DNA of 64,000 nt from Margaritifera margaritifera (taxonomy: Eukaryota > Mollusca > Bivalvia > Unionida > Margaritiferidae). The stretch is from the NCBI GenBank assembly GCA_029931535.1, contig JAQPZY010000984.1, positions 329,501 through 393,500 of the forward strand, written 5' to 3'. This document shows, in pieces, positions 1 to 12,537 of the stretch (position 1 is its first letter; each line of letters begins with the position of its first letter). The translations under genes were made by a program, and so were the position numbers. The notes beneath the pieces are model-generated. The model saw only the letters and a list, made by a program, of their open reading frames with translations, had not been told where the DNA came from and did no database searches.

Positions 1-974
1 TTTCTTCAATTTTCGCAATGAAGTTATGAAGCTAATGGCCCGAACATGATTCCGTATTCAGTCACAGGCCAAGGCTGATGAAGAGATTGTGCAAATACCA
101 GATAGTCCAGCCGAAATACATTAAGCGAATCAACAGTCTTGAACCGAAAACATGAAAGTGACAGCTTTATGGGATTTTTACCACTCACTTTTGACCAGGG
201 TTTTGCTGACTTCACTATACTAACAACTAATCACTCGCTCTCTCGGTGGAACCATTTTTCAAGTGATAAAAATGACACGCTCAGCAAAAATCCATGCTAT
301 TTCTGGAGCTAGTGCAGTTTTAATGTAAATCTTATGAAACATGTGTTATATCAAATGAAACAATGGCTGCCCTTCTGAGGGAATAGTCGCGATCTTTCTG
401 CCTTCAAACCTATACCTATAAGTCATCCCTTTGGAGAAAATAATAAAAAATAAAAATAAAGCTTGAACAACAAGATACATACATTTGCTGTGAACAAAAG
501 ATAACGATGAAATAAAATATTATATAGAGTGACATTTGGATTATGAAAGACTATTGTTTTGGGGTTAGCATTTTTATTTTGGATTTTTTTTTTTTTTTTT
601 TTTTAAATTTTTTTGTGTGTGTATTTTTTCCACGAGGACATGTAACAAAAACAATTGATTAAATAGCATTTCGACTTCCATCACAAGTGTGAACTGTGAG
701 TAAAAAGTATTTTTCGCGTGTCTTGTAAGACGTATGCTAACGAAACCGTTGGTAATTGGCATAGTGCAAAATGCAAAGTGGAGTCTTGGAGTGGAGTCTG
801 GTGTTTGACATTTTCATCTAGTGAATCATTTGCGTGTATATTGGTGTTAATATGTGTTTGTATGTGCGCATGTGTGTGTTTAGGTCAATCTCTGCTGTCG
901 TATATCACTACATTATTTGGAAAGCATATTTAAATGACCTGATTAGATTGTCAGGCTATTTTTAAAACTTATGT
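1..974. other. AT-rich non-coding sequence, nothing recognised
   Basis: I see no convincing exon, RNA gene or transposon motif. The stretch holds a T homopolymer near 587-605 and short GT runs near 840-880. The open frames here are short, of low complexity and not supported by splice signals. Confidence 0.5.
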
Positions 975-1200
975 TGTCTTGCCTGCGAAGCACAGGCGAG
1001 ACATATATATTACTTTTCCAACTTGATGTCGTCATCGGTTACGGCGGCTGCGTACAAGTCAACGTTAGATTTGGCATTTAGCTCAATTTCGCTGAAACTT
1101 TTGTATGTAGAGTCATACAATTTCATGGGTGTATTCATCTTGAAGGATACTTCTCACTACAAGCAAAGTAGATCACAGTGACCTACTTTACACGCTCAAG
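975..1200. repeat. Probable dispersed repeat fragment
   Basis: The left edge carries a small hairpin (GCCTG..CAGGC around 981-996) followed by a relatively GC-rich, CG-containing block. This pattern resembles short interspersed repeats that are common in bivalve genomes; that resemblance is from memory and not verified. One frame stays open but has no splice context, so I do not call it an exon. Confidence 0.35.
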
Positions 1201-1341
1201 TGATTATTTTATGTTTTTATATTTTTTGTTTTTTTTCGGAATTGTTGTATGTGCAGTCATGAAATTAGATACGTGTATTCACATCTCTACCATCCATCCC
1301 AGTCGCACTATAATTTCATCCTTGCTAAAAGTTAATGTGAT

Positions 1342-1456
1342 AAGCTATCAATTTCAGTACTTTAATCAGGGCTCAAAATGACATTAATTAACAAGCTATC
1401 AATTTCAGTACTTTAATCAGGGCTCAAAATGACATTAATTAAGAAGCTATCAATTT
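1342..1456. repeat. 51-bp tandem duplication, about 2.2 copies
   Basis: The unit beginning AAGCTATCAATTTCAGTACT starts at 1342, 1393 and 1444, an exact 51-bp spacing. The first two copies are almost identical and the third is cut short after about 13 bases, which points to a recent local duplication in non-coding DNA. Confidence 0.9.
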
Positions 1457-3219
1457 GTTAATTTAAATATTTCATGTACTAGCGGAAGAAGTTTGCACTC
1501 CCAATTTCTTGCTAGTGCCAATTATTTTACTTACTTTAATGAAAGTGACCTTGTGATCTCTTCTTAAGTAATAATAATAATAATAGTAATAATAAAAACA
1601 AATTAAAAATGAGATAGAAATAGACTGTAATCCAATATAGTAAATATCCTTATTTTCATGAAATTTTACTGCAAACAGAATATGTTTTATCTGAGATATG
1701 TGCTGTATTTGTGCTAGTTGACATAAGAAAACTTATTTTTTTTGCTAATGAAAAAATTTTCAGCAAGGAAAAAATACATTTCAAGTGGCATAAAAGGTTG
1801 GTTCTTAGCCCTGGTAGTTATATACTTCATTTGCAAAGCGAACTGTACATGAAATAAGGAATTTAGATATTCACACACGCACACACGATAATAAATCTAA
1901 AAACAAACAAAATTCACTCCTGTGTTAACCGTATAAGTATCTGAGCCAGTAGAAAATTTTGCTAAATGTTTATCAATTCCAGAGGATTTTTAAATCAGGA
2001 TTTTTAAAAAAAAATGGCATACATGAAGAATTTTTTTTTATTCTTGAAAATAAGCACGATCAGTAATGCTAAGTAATCAGCTGTACGAACATCACATATA
2101 ATTTTTAAAATAGCTACAAATAATGGGGAAGATATAATTACTTTTTTGATGCAATATTAGGATTTTTCTATCGTATCTCCTACATTACAAAAATAAGAAA
2201 TAATTGTACATTTTTTAAATATTTTATTAGACGCTTTCTTCAATTTTCACCACGAAAAAGCATCCAAAGTGGTATGTGGAATTTCCCAAAAATAGATGAT
2301 ATTTACATCGCAACATTCATTCATACAAAGCGACATTACACTTTTTTAATAGGTTAAAAAGCTATTTAAAAACAATTATGTCCCCATACTTTGATAAATA
2401 CACAAAACATCATGTCACTTATTTAAAAAGACAAAGATACTTGTTGTTAATAAAGCAAGTTTTGATAAAAAAAAAATAGTTTATTCTGATATCATAATTT
2501 TATAAGGAGCTGGTGGAAATTTCATGTATATTAAGTTACTGAATCGTACATGCAAATATGTCTCAGAAACAGTCTAACCTTTCTTCGGTAACCATGCGAT
2601 TATTAGAAAATATTCACACCCTTGTAAAAATGGCAAAATTTATATGCATATATAAAGTTGCATAACTACATGTTCTTATGCTCCCCCCCCCCCCCTTTTG
2701 TTGGGTTTATTTTGATATTGTTTCGTATCTTTGGGGTCTCCCCGAACCTACTAATGAAAGCAAAAAATGTAACAGGTTTTGTATAGGAATGCTCATATAA
2801 ATACACAACAAAAATAAAGAGATAAGAGCAGAAGCCCCACAATCACTTCTACCAATACTACTACTACTACTAATAATAATAATAATAATAATTATAATAT
2901 AATCTGATAATGTAGGAAATATGACCAAAAAAAAAAAAAAAAAACCAAACCACATCTTAATATTGCATGAAAAAATGAACTATTTTCCCCATTACTTTTA
3001 GCTATTTTTGATAATATGTGATTATAATAATAATATTATCTCCACTTGTTTATAAAGTGTCCTATATATTGTGATACCTTCTGCCTGTCCGTCCGTATAC
3101 GCTCCTCCTCCTAAACCGCTGGGTGAAAATTCATCAAACTTTGTAACATAGGATGCCCATGTGTAAACTGGTCGTTTGGGCTAGAAAGGTACGTAACATA
3201 TATTAAATATTCATTGTGA
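1457..3219. other. AT-rich intergenic or intronic DNA with simple repeats
   Basis: No gene is supported. It contains ATA/ATT runs near 1570-1595 and 2865-2900, a C homopolymer near 2683-2694 and an A homopolymer near 2928-2943. The segment from about 3055 with 'ctgtccgtccgta' looks like the edge of another dispersed repeat. Confidence 0.5.
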
Positions 3220-3370
3220 TCGGTCACGAAGGTGGGAGCTTTTCCTATGGTATTATTCGAACCCTTTCGGTCACGAAGGGGGGCTTTGCTGTGGTATTAT
3301 TCGAACCCTTTCGGTCGCGAGTCTAGCACTCTAATCATCGAGCCACAGCGGCTCCTGCCTCCATTAGGGA
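3220..3370 (-). mobile_element. tRNA-derived SINE fragment with internal duplication
   Basis: Read on the minus strand there is an A-box-like stretch (GTGGCTCGATGATTAGAGTGC) and a B-box-like GGGTTCGAATAATACC, spaced as in a tRNA-derived pol III promoter. The B-box part is present twice (around 3250-3275 and 3296-3325), so the copy has a small internal tandem duplication. The block GACTCGCGACCGAAA is shared with the SINE near 21300, which suggests related families. The copy is too degenerate to be a functional tRNA gene. Confidence 0.65.
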
Positions 3371-3800
3371 CTCACGGTACTAATTCAGCTCCCATAGTAA
3401 ACCTATGCAAACACCATGATATTAAAAATTCAATAACTTTAAATTTCTGAATGCTCATGATCAAACTTAAATTTATCAGTATAGACATATCCTTGATGAC
3501 AGCTTCTGTGTAGAGAAAACAATATGTGTTTGAAACATGTGCTTTCAATTCCGCACCAAAGAGTCAGGTGCTAATTTCAGAAATGTGTTTTCCAAAACTC
3601 AAATCTGTAAAAGGACTGAAATTCCATCACTAAAACATGGTCTATATTTTTTTCAGTTAAAACTAGGATAAACTCTCAAAAGATTCTTTTCACTAAACTT
3701 TTATTTTCATTATCAACCAATCCTGGCCAGCCAAACCCATATATACTCTATTATATCTTCACCCTTTTCTAGACTGGTTCCCCTTTTTCCTTATATTTAG

Positions 3801-3880
3801 TACCGTGAGTCCTTTAATCGGCTCTTACGACATGCCGGAGAGACCAACGGGCCTTTACTACATCACCAAGGATGCAGAAG
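3801..3880 (+). other. Weak exon candidate, or a conserved repeat core
   Basis: The 80-bp block is much more GC-rich than its surroundings. It is preceded by a pyrimidine tract ending TTATATTTAG and followed by GTTTGT. One plus-strand frame is open through it and reads protein-like (starting TVSPLIGSYDMPERPTG). Against an exon, the minus strand contains CATGTCGTAAGAGCCGATTAAA, which resembles a widespread invertebrate repeat motif (GTCGTAAGAGGCGACTAAA, from memory). A second frame is also open. I cannot decide between the two. Confidence 0.3.
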
Positions 3881-4634
3881 GTTTGTATCTAACACGAACT
3901 CTCATAAAATAATTTAGTTTCTTATCATCTTTCCCGGCTGATATATGTGTTAACAATAACAAAAACCAGACATGAAAAGCTTGTCTCCTGGGATTTGGTA
4001 AAATGTTACCCATTTAACCTCAAATGTATCCTCTAAATGTATTTATCTCATACCTGTTTTGCTACTTCAAGCACACTGACACCATTTCCAATATGCATCA
4101 CTATTCTTTCATATACTATAGCACTAAAAGCTTTGTAGACTAATGACATACTATTAAATTTGACCATACAATAAGGTATTACAAACATTCATGGAATTCT
4201 CTTCAAGTGGTGATTTTTAGGGATAAACTAGCACATTGAAGAACTTCTATTACGTTATTATTACTGGCAATAAACCTGTTAAAACAAATCGTGTATAGTA
4301 CTTAACCTATCTTCACTAATGAAATTGCATCTGTTACATACCTTGGTAAAAAAAAAAAAAAAAAAAATTGGTTATCAAAACAGGGTAGTAGACATTTTAA
4401 TCCTAATTTTATTGATTAATTTTAATGATACAGTCTGTAACAAACATTTTTCAAGTGATATAACCGGATTTGTCGTTCTTGAAAGCCTAGTTTGCAAATC
4501 GGTCATTTGGACAAGAGAGAGGAACGATGTGTAAATTACACATTAATTGTGATCGTTCAAGTAGGTGGAGGTTTTTCATCTAACTGTATAAATCAAGGTG
4601 TGAAAGAAAACACCAGAAACAAACTAACACTTAC

Positions 4635-4744
4635 AGGTTGATTTCGTGGTTCACAAAGTTGTTGGCGAACTAGCTTCCCTCTACAGCCGATTGACATTAA
4701 TAGGTGATCAATCAGGTATAAACCTTCATCTGTCAATTTATGTG
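4635..4744 (-). CDS. Candidate internal exon of an unrecognised gene
   Basis: On the minus strand a 110-nt block is bounded by an acceptor (CCACCTAG) and a strong donor (CCT|GTAAGTGTT). It reads openly for 36 codons in one frame (HKLTDEGLYLIDHLLMSIG..., then a basic stretch and CEPRNQP). Codon content and hydrophobic spacing look more like real protein than the AT-rich surroundings. I do not recognise the family and found no convincing partner exons nearby, so it could also be a transposon remnant or chance. Confidence 0.35.
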
Positions 4745-7002
4745 CTAGGTGGTACACATGTTAACCAGCAAGTCAGATCCTTATAAGAAGAAACTTTCCT
4801 TGATGAGATATAATTGCAGCCTTAGCAGGGGTAAAATGTGGTCCGCGCCCCCACCCCCCTTCAACCTTTATAGTAGAGTCTTAGTGGAACGAGTTGATTT
4901 TTGCCCTTTAATAAAATGAACGTTAGGCGTTATAAGGGACGTAAGTACGTTTAAAACCATGTTCTATCGACAACAACTGCATCTTAACTTTCCACGAATT
5001 ATATTTTTTTCAGGATGGTAATTTCAATTAAATGGAATAGCATAATATGTTCGTAATTTCTATTGGATGAACACAGAATAGCTCATGTGAGTTCATAAAT
5101 AAAGGCATTCGCAGAGATTATGTCTACATTGTCTGTTATTAAAATCACAGAACGGTTTTTATCAAGCTACGGTAACACGTGCGTTTACCCTAATGCATTG
5201 ACTTGACGAATCAGAAGATAAATTACTTGGTCTCTCTGTGAGAGATATTTTTTTAATGATGCAAGTGAAACATGTGCGTGATATCGCAGGGTAAAAACGT
5301 AGAAAAAAAGTAACGAAATGCACAATTCAAAGATACTTTATCGCCAGAACTGTATCTTCTGGTGCGTGCATGGAAATTCTTAATCAAAGGTTTTAACCGA
5401 ATGATATTCTTTCTTGATAAGTTTTAGCTGTTTACTGTATGAAATAAAGTTTATTTTAAAAATTAAACTGGAAATGGAAGCCATCACAAATATTCGCACA
5501 TGTTCGCAATAGTTTTTACCTCTTCTTGCCACCCTAAATCACTAGCGACATTCACGATTAGAAAACTTTTGTTGTCATATTACACATGCTCTTGAAACAT
5601 CGCATCAGTTATAATCGATCTCCTTCAATCGCTTTAGATGGAGTTTAGGTTACAAGGACGAGTCCATATTATCTATGACAATGTGACTGTTGACCACCTC
5701 TCCTAGGGGATGCATCTAGGATCCATAATTATCCTTGTCATACTCCTCCTACAAAAACATCATACCAAAATATCACTCTCCTTCAATCGGTTTAGATGCA
5801 GTTAAGCTTACGAGGAAACAGTGGGGGACTGACGACAGATGGACGGACGTAAGGATAAACATGTACTATCGCAATATATCAGCAAAAGTGCGGATGTAAA
5901 TATTATCTGTTTCACATCAATTGCACATCTAGTTCTCTCAGTTTTTTTTAACTGCTCTAACTGACATAGATAGTGATGTCACTGGGTCTTTAAAGTGATA
6001 AAAAGAAGACCATACAGAGCCTACGATCATGTATGGGTGACAAAAATGATTGTAAGTGCCAGTTCCATATATTAGGAATTATTTTATTAACTTAAGCCTC
6101 CATCGTTTCAATCTGATTTTTTTTTTTTTAAATCCTTACTCATCCTATATTATCGCGTGTACAGTGAAATCTGTGTGGTCCGGCTATGAAGGGGATCCAA
6201 ATTATTTCTGCGCCATTTTCTTTTGAAGTAAAATTTTTAAAAGAAACGATTCGATCCAATAGTCTAGTGTTGGAAGCTTGCATGTGACTTGGGGCCTGGT
6301 TACACAAAAACACCGTGAGATTAGAGTACGTTTTTATTTTTACTGCTATCTTATGTACATGTTCTCACAAGAATGGACATTTTTTCCACAACACTACAAT
6401 ATATATTGCCTGATTGTAGGATTTTATTTGATTTTAATTTAAAGTAACAGTTGTAGTTTCATCGCCTTTATTTTTTATTTTATCTGTTATAGCGGATGGT
6501 ATCTTGCACGTTGTATACAGTATAGACGTAACAACTATTATTTTTACCTGAGCGAGCATCCGCGTCAGAACTATGCACCTCACGATGTTCATTAAGCTGT
6601 TCCATCTACTAAATATTGCATTTCTTTAACATTACACTCACCGTTAACGAATTTATTGTTCCAAATTAAAAACGTTTGCTCTGACAGAACAAGGTTTGAT
6701 TTGAAATTTGTAAGCCTATCAGATAAAGCATTGCATATTTGAAAGTACAGAGAAAAAAATTGTCGATTTAATACAACTTGTGCTTGAAATAACTTTGTTT
6801 CCAATTTGGAGACATGGCTAGTCATATGACTCCCTGTGATACCTTACTATTTATGGGAAAATTAGAAAATGACTTCTTGCCTTTTGAAACCAGATTTGTG
6901 GCTAAGATCTCTAGATGACATATTTATGATCTGGAGTTATTTATTAGAAATTTTTTACTTTGTTTGTCTGTTTCATTATATATGTTCTAGGGTTTTAGTT
7001 TT
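4745..7002. other. Non-coding DNA with dispersed-repeat debris
   Basis: No gene is supported. Around 5630-5880 lie two related stretches about 130 bp apart (each with 'ctccttcaatcg...tttagatg') and 'gatggacggacg', typical of a short dispersed repeat with internal duplication. The segment 6130-6195 is shared with 8366-8432 and listed separately. Confidence 0.45.
6130..6195 (+). repeat. Dispersed repeat end, copy 1 (pairs with 8366-8432)
   Basis: The string CTCATCCTATATTATCGCGT and the following GTACAGTG...TATGAAGGGGATC recur at 8366-8432 in the same orientation with few changes. Sequences beyond both ends differ, so these are two insertions of one short element or the ends of one larger element interrupted by microsatellites. 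Confidence 0.7.
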
Positions 7003-7106
<104 letters not shown>

Positions 7107-7467
7107 CGAAGTAAGCCAGTTTTCTGTATCTTTTTCCATGTTATTTATGCATTTAAGACATTGGATAAAATCGTGGCTAGAATGTCTCAGAATGATTCAC
7201 TCTATGACGCCATTTGGTTTATAGGTTAATCACTTAGAAACCAAAGGGATTTAATGACGTAAACAGTGATTTGAATTCAGCATGAAGAAGTAATAAAGAG
7301 AAACTGGTCACAGATTTTACGTGTATGTGTTGTTCTTTTCAAAAATAATTACAAGTTGTAAAGGAATTCTTAAAGGATAACTTTGTTCAAAATTTAAATT
7401 CTAGGCTTAAATCTTCTAGAAGAGCAAGACCATACATTCATCTTCCAAACATGGAATATAGTCGCAA

Positions 7468-8056
7468 GTGTATACCTACATATTATTGGAGGCATCCAAA
7501 TATGAACAAATTTAATGACCCACTTTCAAGCTATAATCAGAAGATTATACGAAATTTAAACAGCTTCATTCTTTGGTCATTTAAACTTCACCATATTCTG
7601 TCTTTCAATAAATTTATTAAACATTGAATGAAGATGACACTTTCTCAAACAGTTCTCTGTGGCAAGATAGTGGCACTACTAAAGAACATTGAGTCCGGGC
7701 GACTCCAACCCTCGCGCCGCCACTGATAAAACGGGTACTTTCATTTATGTGTTGGAGATTGTTACATTGTTTTGTTGATGACGCATTTTTATTTATGCGA
7801 ACTTATGAAAAACGAGGGAATCTTCGCACGGGCAGCCACGGGTGATAAAGTAGTCAAGCGGATTGTTATCTCACATTCACCGGATTACTAAAGCATCGCT
7901 TCCGGCCTCTACAGTAGGGCCGGAAAAAGAAATGAGCGCTGTTGCATGCGTCATACGTAAAAGAACAACAGACCTAATGGAGTTGATTAATTATTGTAAT
8001 ATTTTATGTTCTTCATGTGCGGACAATATTGATACGCTACACACACGTCAGCAAAA
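7468..8056 (+). repeat. Dispersed element, copy 1 (inverted partner at 12538-13680)
   Basis: Two blocks, about 7468-7640 and 7716-8056, both occur in the same relative order in reverse complement at about 13490-13680 and 12538-12885. The first block translates to a similar peptide in both copies (here YYWRHPNMNKF, there YYWMHPNMDKF), so it may derive from a coding transposon. The second contains TGATAAAACGGGTACTTTCA and a GCTTCCGGCCTCTACA stretch found in both. I cannot name the family. Confidence 0.75.
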
Positions 8057-8211
8057 AAACATTTTCTTATTTTTTTTCTTAACTTTATAATCTTTGGATC
8101 GACACGATATTAATACTACGAAGACATTTAAGACTTCTGATATGCAAAGAGCAACAGTGTTGAAGTTTTTAAATTAATACCGAACGTATTATACACGTAT
8201 TATATTATTAT

Positions 8212-8350
<139 letters not shown>

Positions 8351-8365
8351 GCACATAATAATTTC

Positions 8366-8432
8366 TAACTCATCCTATATTATCTCGTGTACAGTGGAAC
8401 ATCTGCGGCCCGGGTATGAAGGGGATCAAAGT
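8366..8432 (+). repeat. Dispersed repeat end, copy 2
   Basis: Direct copy of 6130-6195; see that entry. It starts shortly after the (AT)n tract, a common position for short mobile elements. Confidence 0.7.
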
Positions 8433-9277
8433 GTTGGCCGGTTTAAAAGAGACCCCCCTCCCCAAAAAAAAAAAAAAAAATAAAAGACTGAGTCTAGAGC
8501 AATTATGAAAATTTTTCATAGAACAATGTTTTCCCCCTTTCAGAGCCATTTCTTCGTGGGTGGTGGGTGGTGGAAACTACCCTAAAACCTTTTTTCTCAC
8601 TGAGGGAAAACTGAAAACTAGCGAGGAGACATTCTCCACTTATATGTTAAAATATAGACGTGTTTTGCAGGGTAGTTTTTTTCGCCGAGCCGAATCATTC
8701 CGTCCCCCCCCCCTCCCAACAACAACAACTAGTTTTCCCTTAAAGTACCGTTTTCTTGGAAGCTATATACTTCATTTTACCCGCAGACACATCTAAACAC
8801 CTATACAAACAAATGACCATCCCAATTCTCTTTTCTAAGTTGAAAAATAAATAAACCTTGCAAAGTCTATAATACTGCATGTCTTTTCAATTGTATAGAT
8901 CATTAACCCAGCGACCAAATTTGAGATCAATAGAGCAAATATCCCAGATTCATTGTGGGGGGTTTGTTTGAGACAGAATTGGATCTAATACACTTGATGT
9001 TTGATGTGAAACTGCATAAATGATTCATGAACGCATGCAATATAAACTCTTTATTATTTATTCTATATTTCATAATGAGATATTGAAATATATCAGTGGC
9101 AGAAAATTAATATATCCATAGTGATGATACCACTTTTATCGCCACAGTGGGGATATCACTTGTGGAACTAATTTCTTTTTCCCATTTAGGAAATATATTT
9201 GCCCTTATGAATGTTATTCAAACTTATATTTTCATATTTCATATTTAGTGTCATGTCATGTAATATTTAGTATTACT

Positions 9278-9280
<3 letters not shown>
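8433..9280. other. Non-coding, nothing recognised
   Basis: It contains a homopolymer A run near 8464-8480 and a C run near 8704-8714. The open frame around 8560-8796 has no splice or family support. Confidence 0.5.

Positions 9281-9357
<77 letters not shown>
9281..9357. repeat. (CT)n microsatellite
   Basis: An uninterrupted run of about 38 TC units. Confidence 0.98.
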
Positions 9358-9358
<1 letters not shown>

Positions 9359-12300
9359 CATCAGGACGAAGAGATCTTAAAAATATGTATAGATTCTACA
9401 TTTATGTAAGCAATGAGGTACCGTAATAAAATTACTAAAAACGAACTCCAAACAACAAAAAGTTGATTTCAAGTAATAACGTATTTAAAACTAGATGCGC
9501 ACAAAAATCGTGCAAAATTGTCAGTGACTGAACTTAACATGACCTGTTTCTATTTGATATTCAGCGTCTCTCATACAGTAGCCGTTACACACTGCGACAA
9601 ACAGTACAAATTTTTAGGGAAAAAATCTTGATTAATCATGATACTAAGACTGTTTAATTAGCGATTTTAATTCTCATCACACACATAATCATGTCTGAAA
9701 ACGATGGAGAAATTGGAGATAGATGAGTGTTGATTGCAATCCGAAATTATGTAACAATCGCATTTGGATGCAGCGTCTGTTACCAAACAAGACTGCAAGC
9801 TTGCTAAGGTCACATGATTTACGTTTGAATGCAGAAATAATCGAAATAAAAGACCCAAATCCAGTTCGGTAAACACGCAATCATTGAAAATCTTTTGTTT
9901 ACAGATGTTACGCTATGAAGTCTGTCGGAGAAGACCACTCTGTGATGATTCTGCAGTAAACCCACCCCAACAATATTCACTGTATCAATCCGCACAAGAA
10001 ACGTATTAACGAAAATAACAACCTCTTCATTTTCGTATGAAACCAGTTATAAATTTGACAAAATACACAATCTGAAGCATTTATATGTAGGAGCTGAATT
10101 GTTGAAAAGCCATTCTCCTAAAATATTGTAATATTTCGGAACTTCTTTTTATCGATGTAGTAATACGGTCGTTAATCGCATTGGCACAGAATGAAAAGAA
10201 AATATCCATGCATACGACGGCTTTTGCCTGTAAAAGCATATAATAAAATCAAATCTAAAAATTTTTTTTTAGTAGACATAAGGAAATATTTTACTCGTGA
10301 AGTGGAAACATTTTGTATTGTCACGACAATGTTTCCACAACACGAGTGAAATATTTTCTTATATCTACTTAAATAAACGTAGATATCGTCCATATACTCT
10401 GCATCATAACAGAATGTTACAACGTAAAGTTAATTAACATTTTATCCAGATATAATTATGCCAATTTAGCAAAATATGAGCTGTGCGGATTCTGATACAT
10501 TTGGTTCAGCACTAAAATATTCGATGCATACGTTAGCACGCACAAATGTGCATGTATTTCGTCGCCATTCTTTTTACGTTGACTAGCTGATAAATTTCAC
10601 AGAGAACGTTTAGGCAGTTGAAGCTGGTGGGTGGAGTTAATGACAATAGAGTAGAGTTTGACCGGGGGAGAAATTATGTTCTAGGGAGAAAATAATCCTT
10701 GGGCGACTTTTCTCCGTGGAGAATAGCCTGTGGGAAGAAATGACTAGATTAGATTTTCCTGGACGAGAAAGGCGTGGAAAAGGGTCTGCTCTATGGTGCC
10801 ATTTCTTCCGTCGGGGGTGTTGGGGGGAGGTCTGCTTTTAGGAAAATATCTCCTGCGAGATCTAATTGGGCTCTTAACCGGTATGTTCAGTGTTAATTAC
10901 ATCTTAAGAAGGCTTAGTTAGAAACATATGCGGTCTACTTAGTGTCCGTTTTAGACGGGTTCTGCTGTATTTCATTTCAGCCGAACGACATTGAAACGAT
11001 TTCTTCCCACCCAACTCTTGTCCAGAAATTCTCTTTCGTTTCTTTAACCCCCGTGTTTAAAATAACAGTCTTTATATTTGATAATGCGTGAGAAAACTAT
11101 TCTCTATGTATGTGATAGCCCTAGATAAATGATCGTTCTCATGAGAAGCTGGTAGGAATTTCTCAGCAGTTTACTGCTTAGAAAACCAATAAGCAGCGCT
11201 TTTTATGAGGTAAGAGAATTATATGAGGGCCTGGTGTCAAATTTTATGAAGTAACACGCGTAAGATAAGAATGATCTCGAAATATCAGAAAAATGAACAT
11301 TTCACAGGCGTCTTCTGGGGGTATTAAAAGATTCCCGCAAACAAAAGTGGCGAGAAACCTTGATCTACCGGCTCCAGCTATAGTACACTAGAGACGAATC
11401 GTAGGGCTGCGATTTAATCGGTTTAGCCTCCTGCCTAATTCAACTGAGAATGCTATTTATGGTTGACCTCAAAAAGACAACTTTTTAGTTTACTGTCTGA
11501 TGGGCAATCTTTATTATAAAATTAAAGGAAATAATTATAATTAATAAATACTCACCAATAACAGCCTGTAAACTCAAAACAAGATAGCAGAGGCGCATTC
11601 CTGATTAAATTCCCCGAATCCAGTTAAAATTCCTTGAGCTACTGAACACAGCAATCTTATTTCCAAGAAGAAAAAGAAGAAAAAGGCACGTGCTGTTATT
11701 ATCCACGCGAGTGAGACCTGTTTTCCGTTTGAATCATGAACACGCAAGCCATAGGCAGCTTACCGAGAAAAGATCGCTTTAGTATCAAGATGTTTACGAA
11801 TCGCCTTTCAGTTCCTTTTGACCTCGGCAAGTTTACATTGCTGTCATTAAGTGTGTGATGGTGATGAGAAAAGGGGGGAAATTACGCAAATGCTCTCATG
11901 ATTCAGTTCCTCTTGTTCTGATGTAAAACGTTTCAGTTTAATTAGTCCTTAAGGTTGTTGTTTTTTCTTTCTTTTTACTTCTTTAGTTTTTTCATTTCTC
12001 AACTAAACAATGTAGCACATCAGTCGACTTTTTAAATACCTTAAATCTGATAAAATACTTCAAAAGTACTTTTATTTACAAAATAGTATTCCAGTAAATA
12101 TGGAAACTTCGCTATTTTTCTAGTCATTCAGATCGATATCTTTTTACTATAAACTGGAGATATAATTAGTTTCCTGGAATAAATATACAGAATTACATTT
12201 TATTGGACAACAGCATCCCAAAGATCATGAATATTACGTTTATCCAAAATATGACTCTACCAGAGACATAACTAATGTAAGATAGTGTATGTATGCATGT

Positions 12301-12537
12301 TTGACAATGACCTGTTGTCTTTGCTGGCTATATTACTTTCGTTATCTTTTTTTTTTAAAATAAAGACTTCAGGTATGGTGTGTAGGTATTAAATATTTTC
12401 AGAGATGTTCAGTATTAATTTAAAAACTTCAACACTGTTACTCTTTACATATAAGAAATCTTAAACTGCCTTCTTAGTATTACTATGGTGTCGATCCAAA
12501 ACTTACAAAGTAAAAGGAAATTGAAAATTCTATTGCT
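9358..12537. other. Non-coding DNA, no gene seen apart from the hairpin at 10271-10371
   Basis: No exon, RNA gene or transposon protein motif is supported. Open frames on the minus strand around 9667-9880 overlap each other in two frames and look accidental. A purine-rich, G-rich segment lies near 10620-10850. Confidence 0.45.
10271..10371. repeat. Imperfect palindrome / hairpin, arms about 43 bp
   Basis: The left arm (10271-10313: AGTAGACATAAGG...GTGGAAAC) is matched in reverse complement by the right arm (about 10328-10371: GTTTCCAC...CTTATATCTACT), leaving a loop of about 14 bp. Several mismatches show it is not recent. It could be a small fold-back MITE; I see no clear target duplication. 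Confidence 0.8.

Noticed and set aside
1..215. 63-codon minus-strand frame at the window start
   Set aside because: No splice support or recognisable domain.
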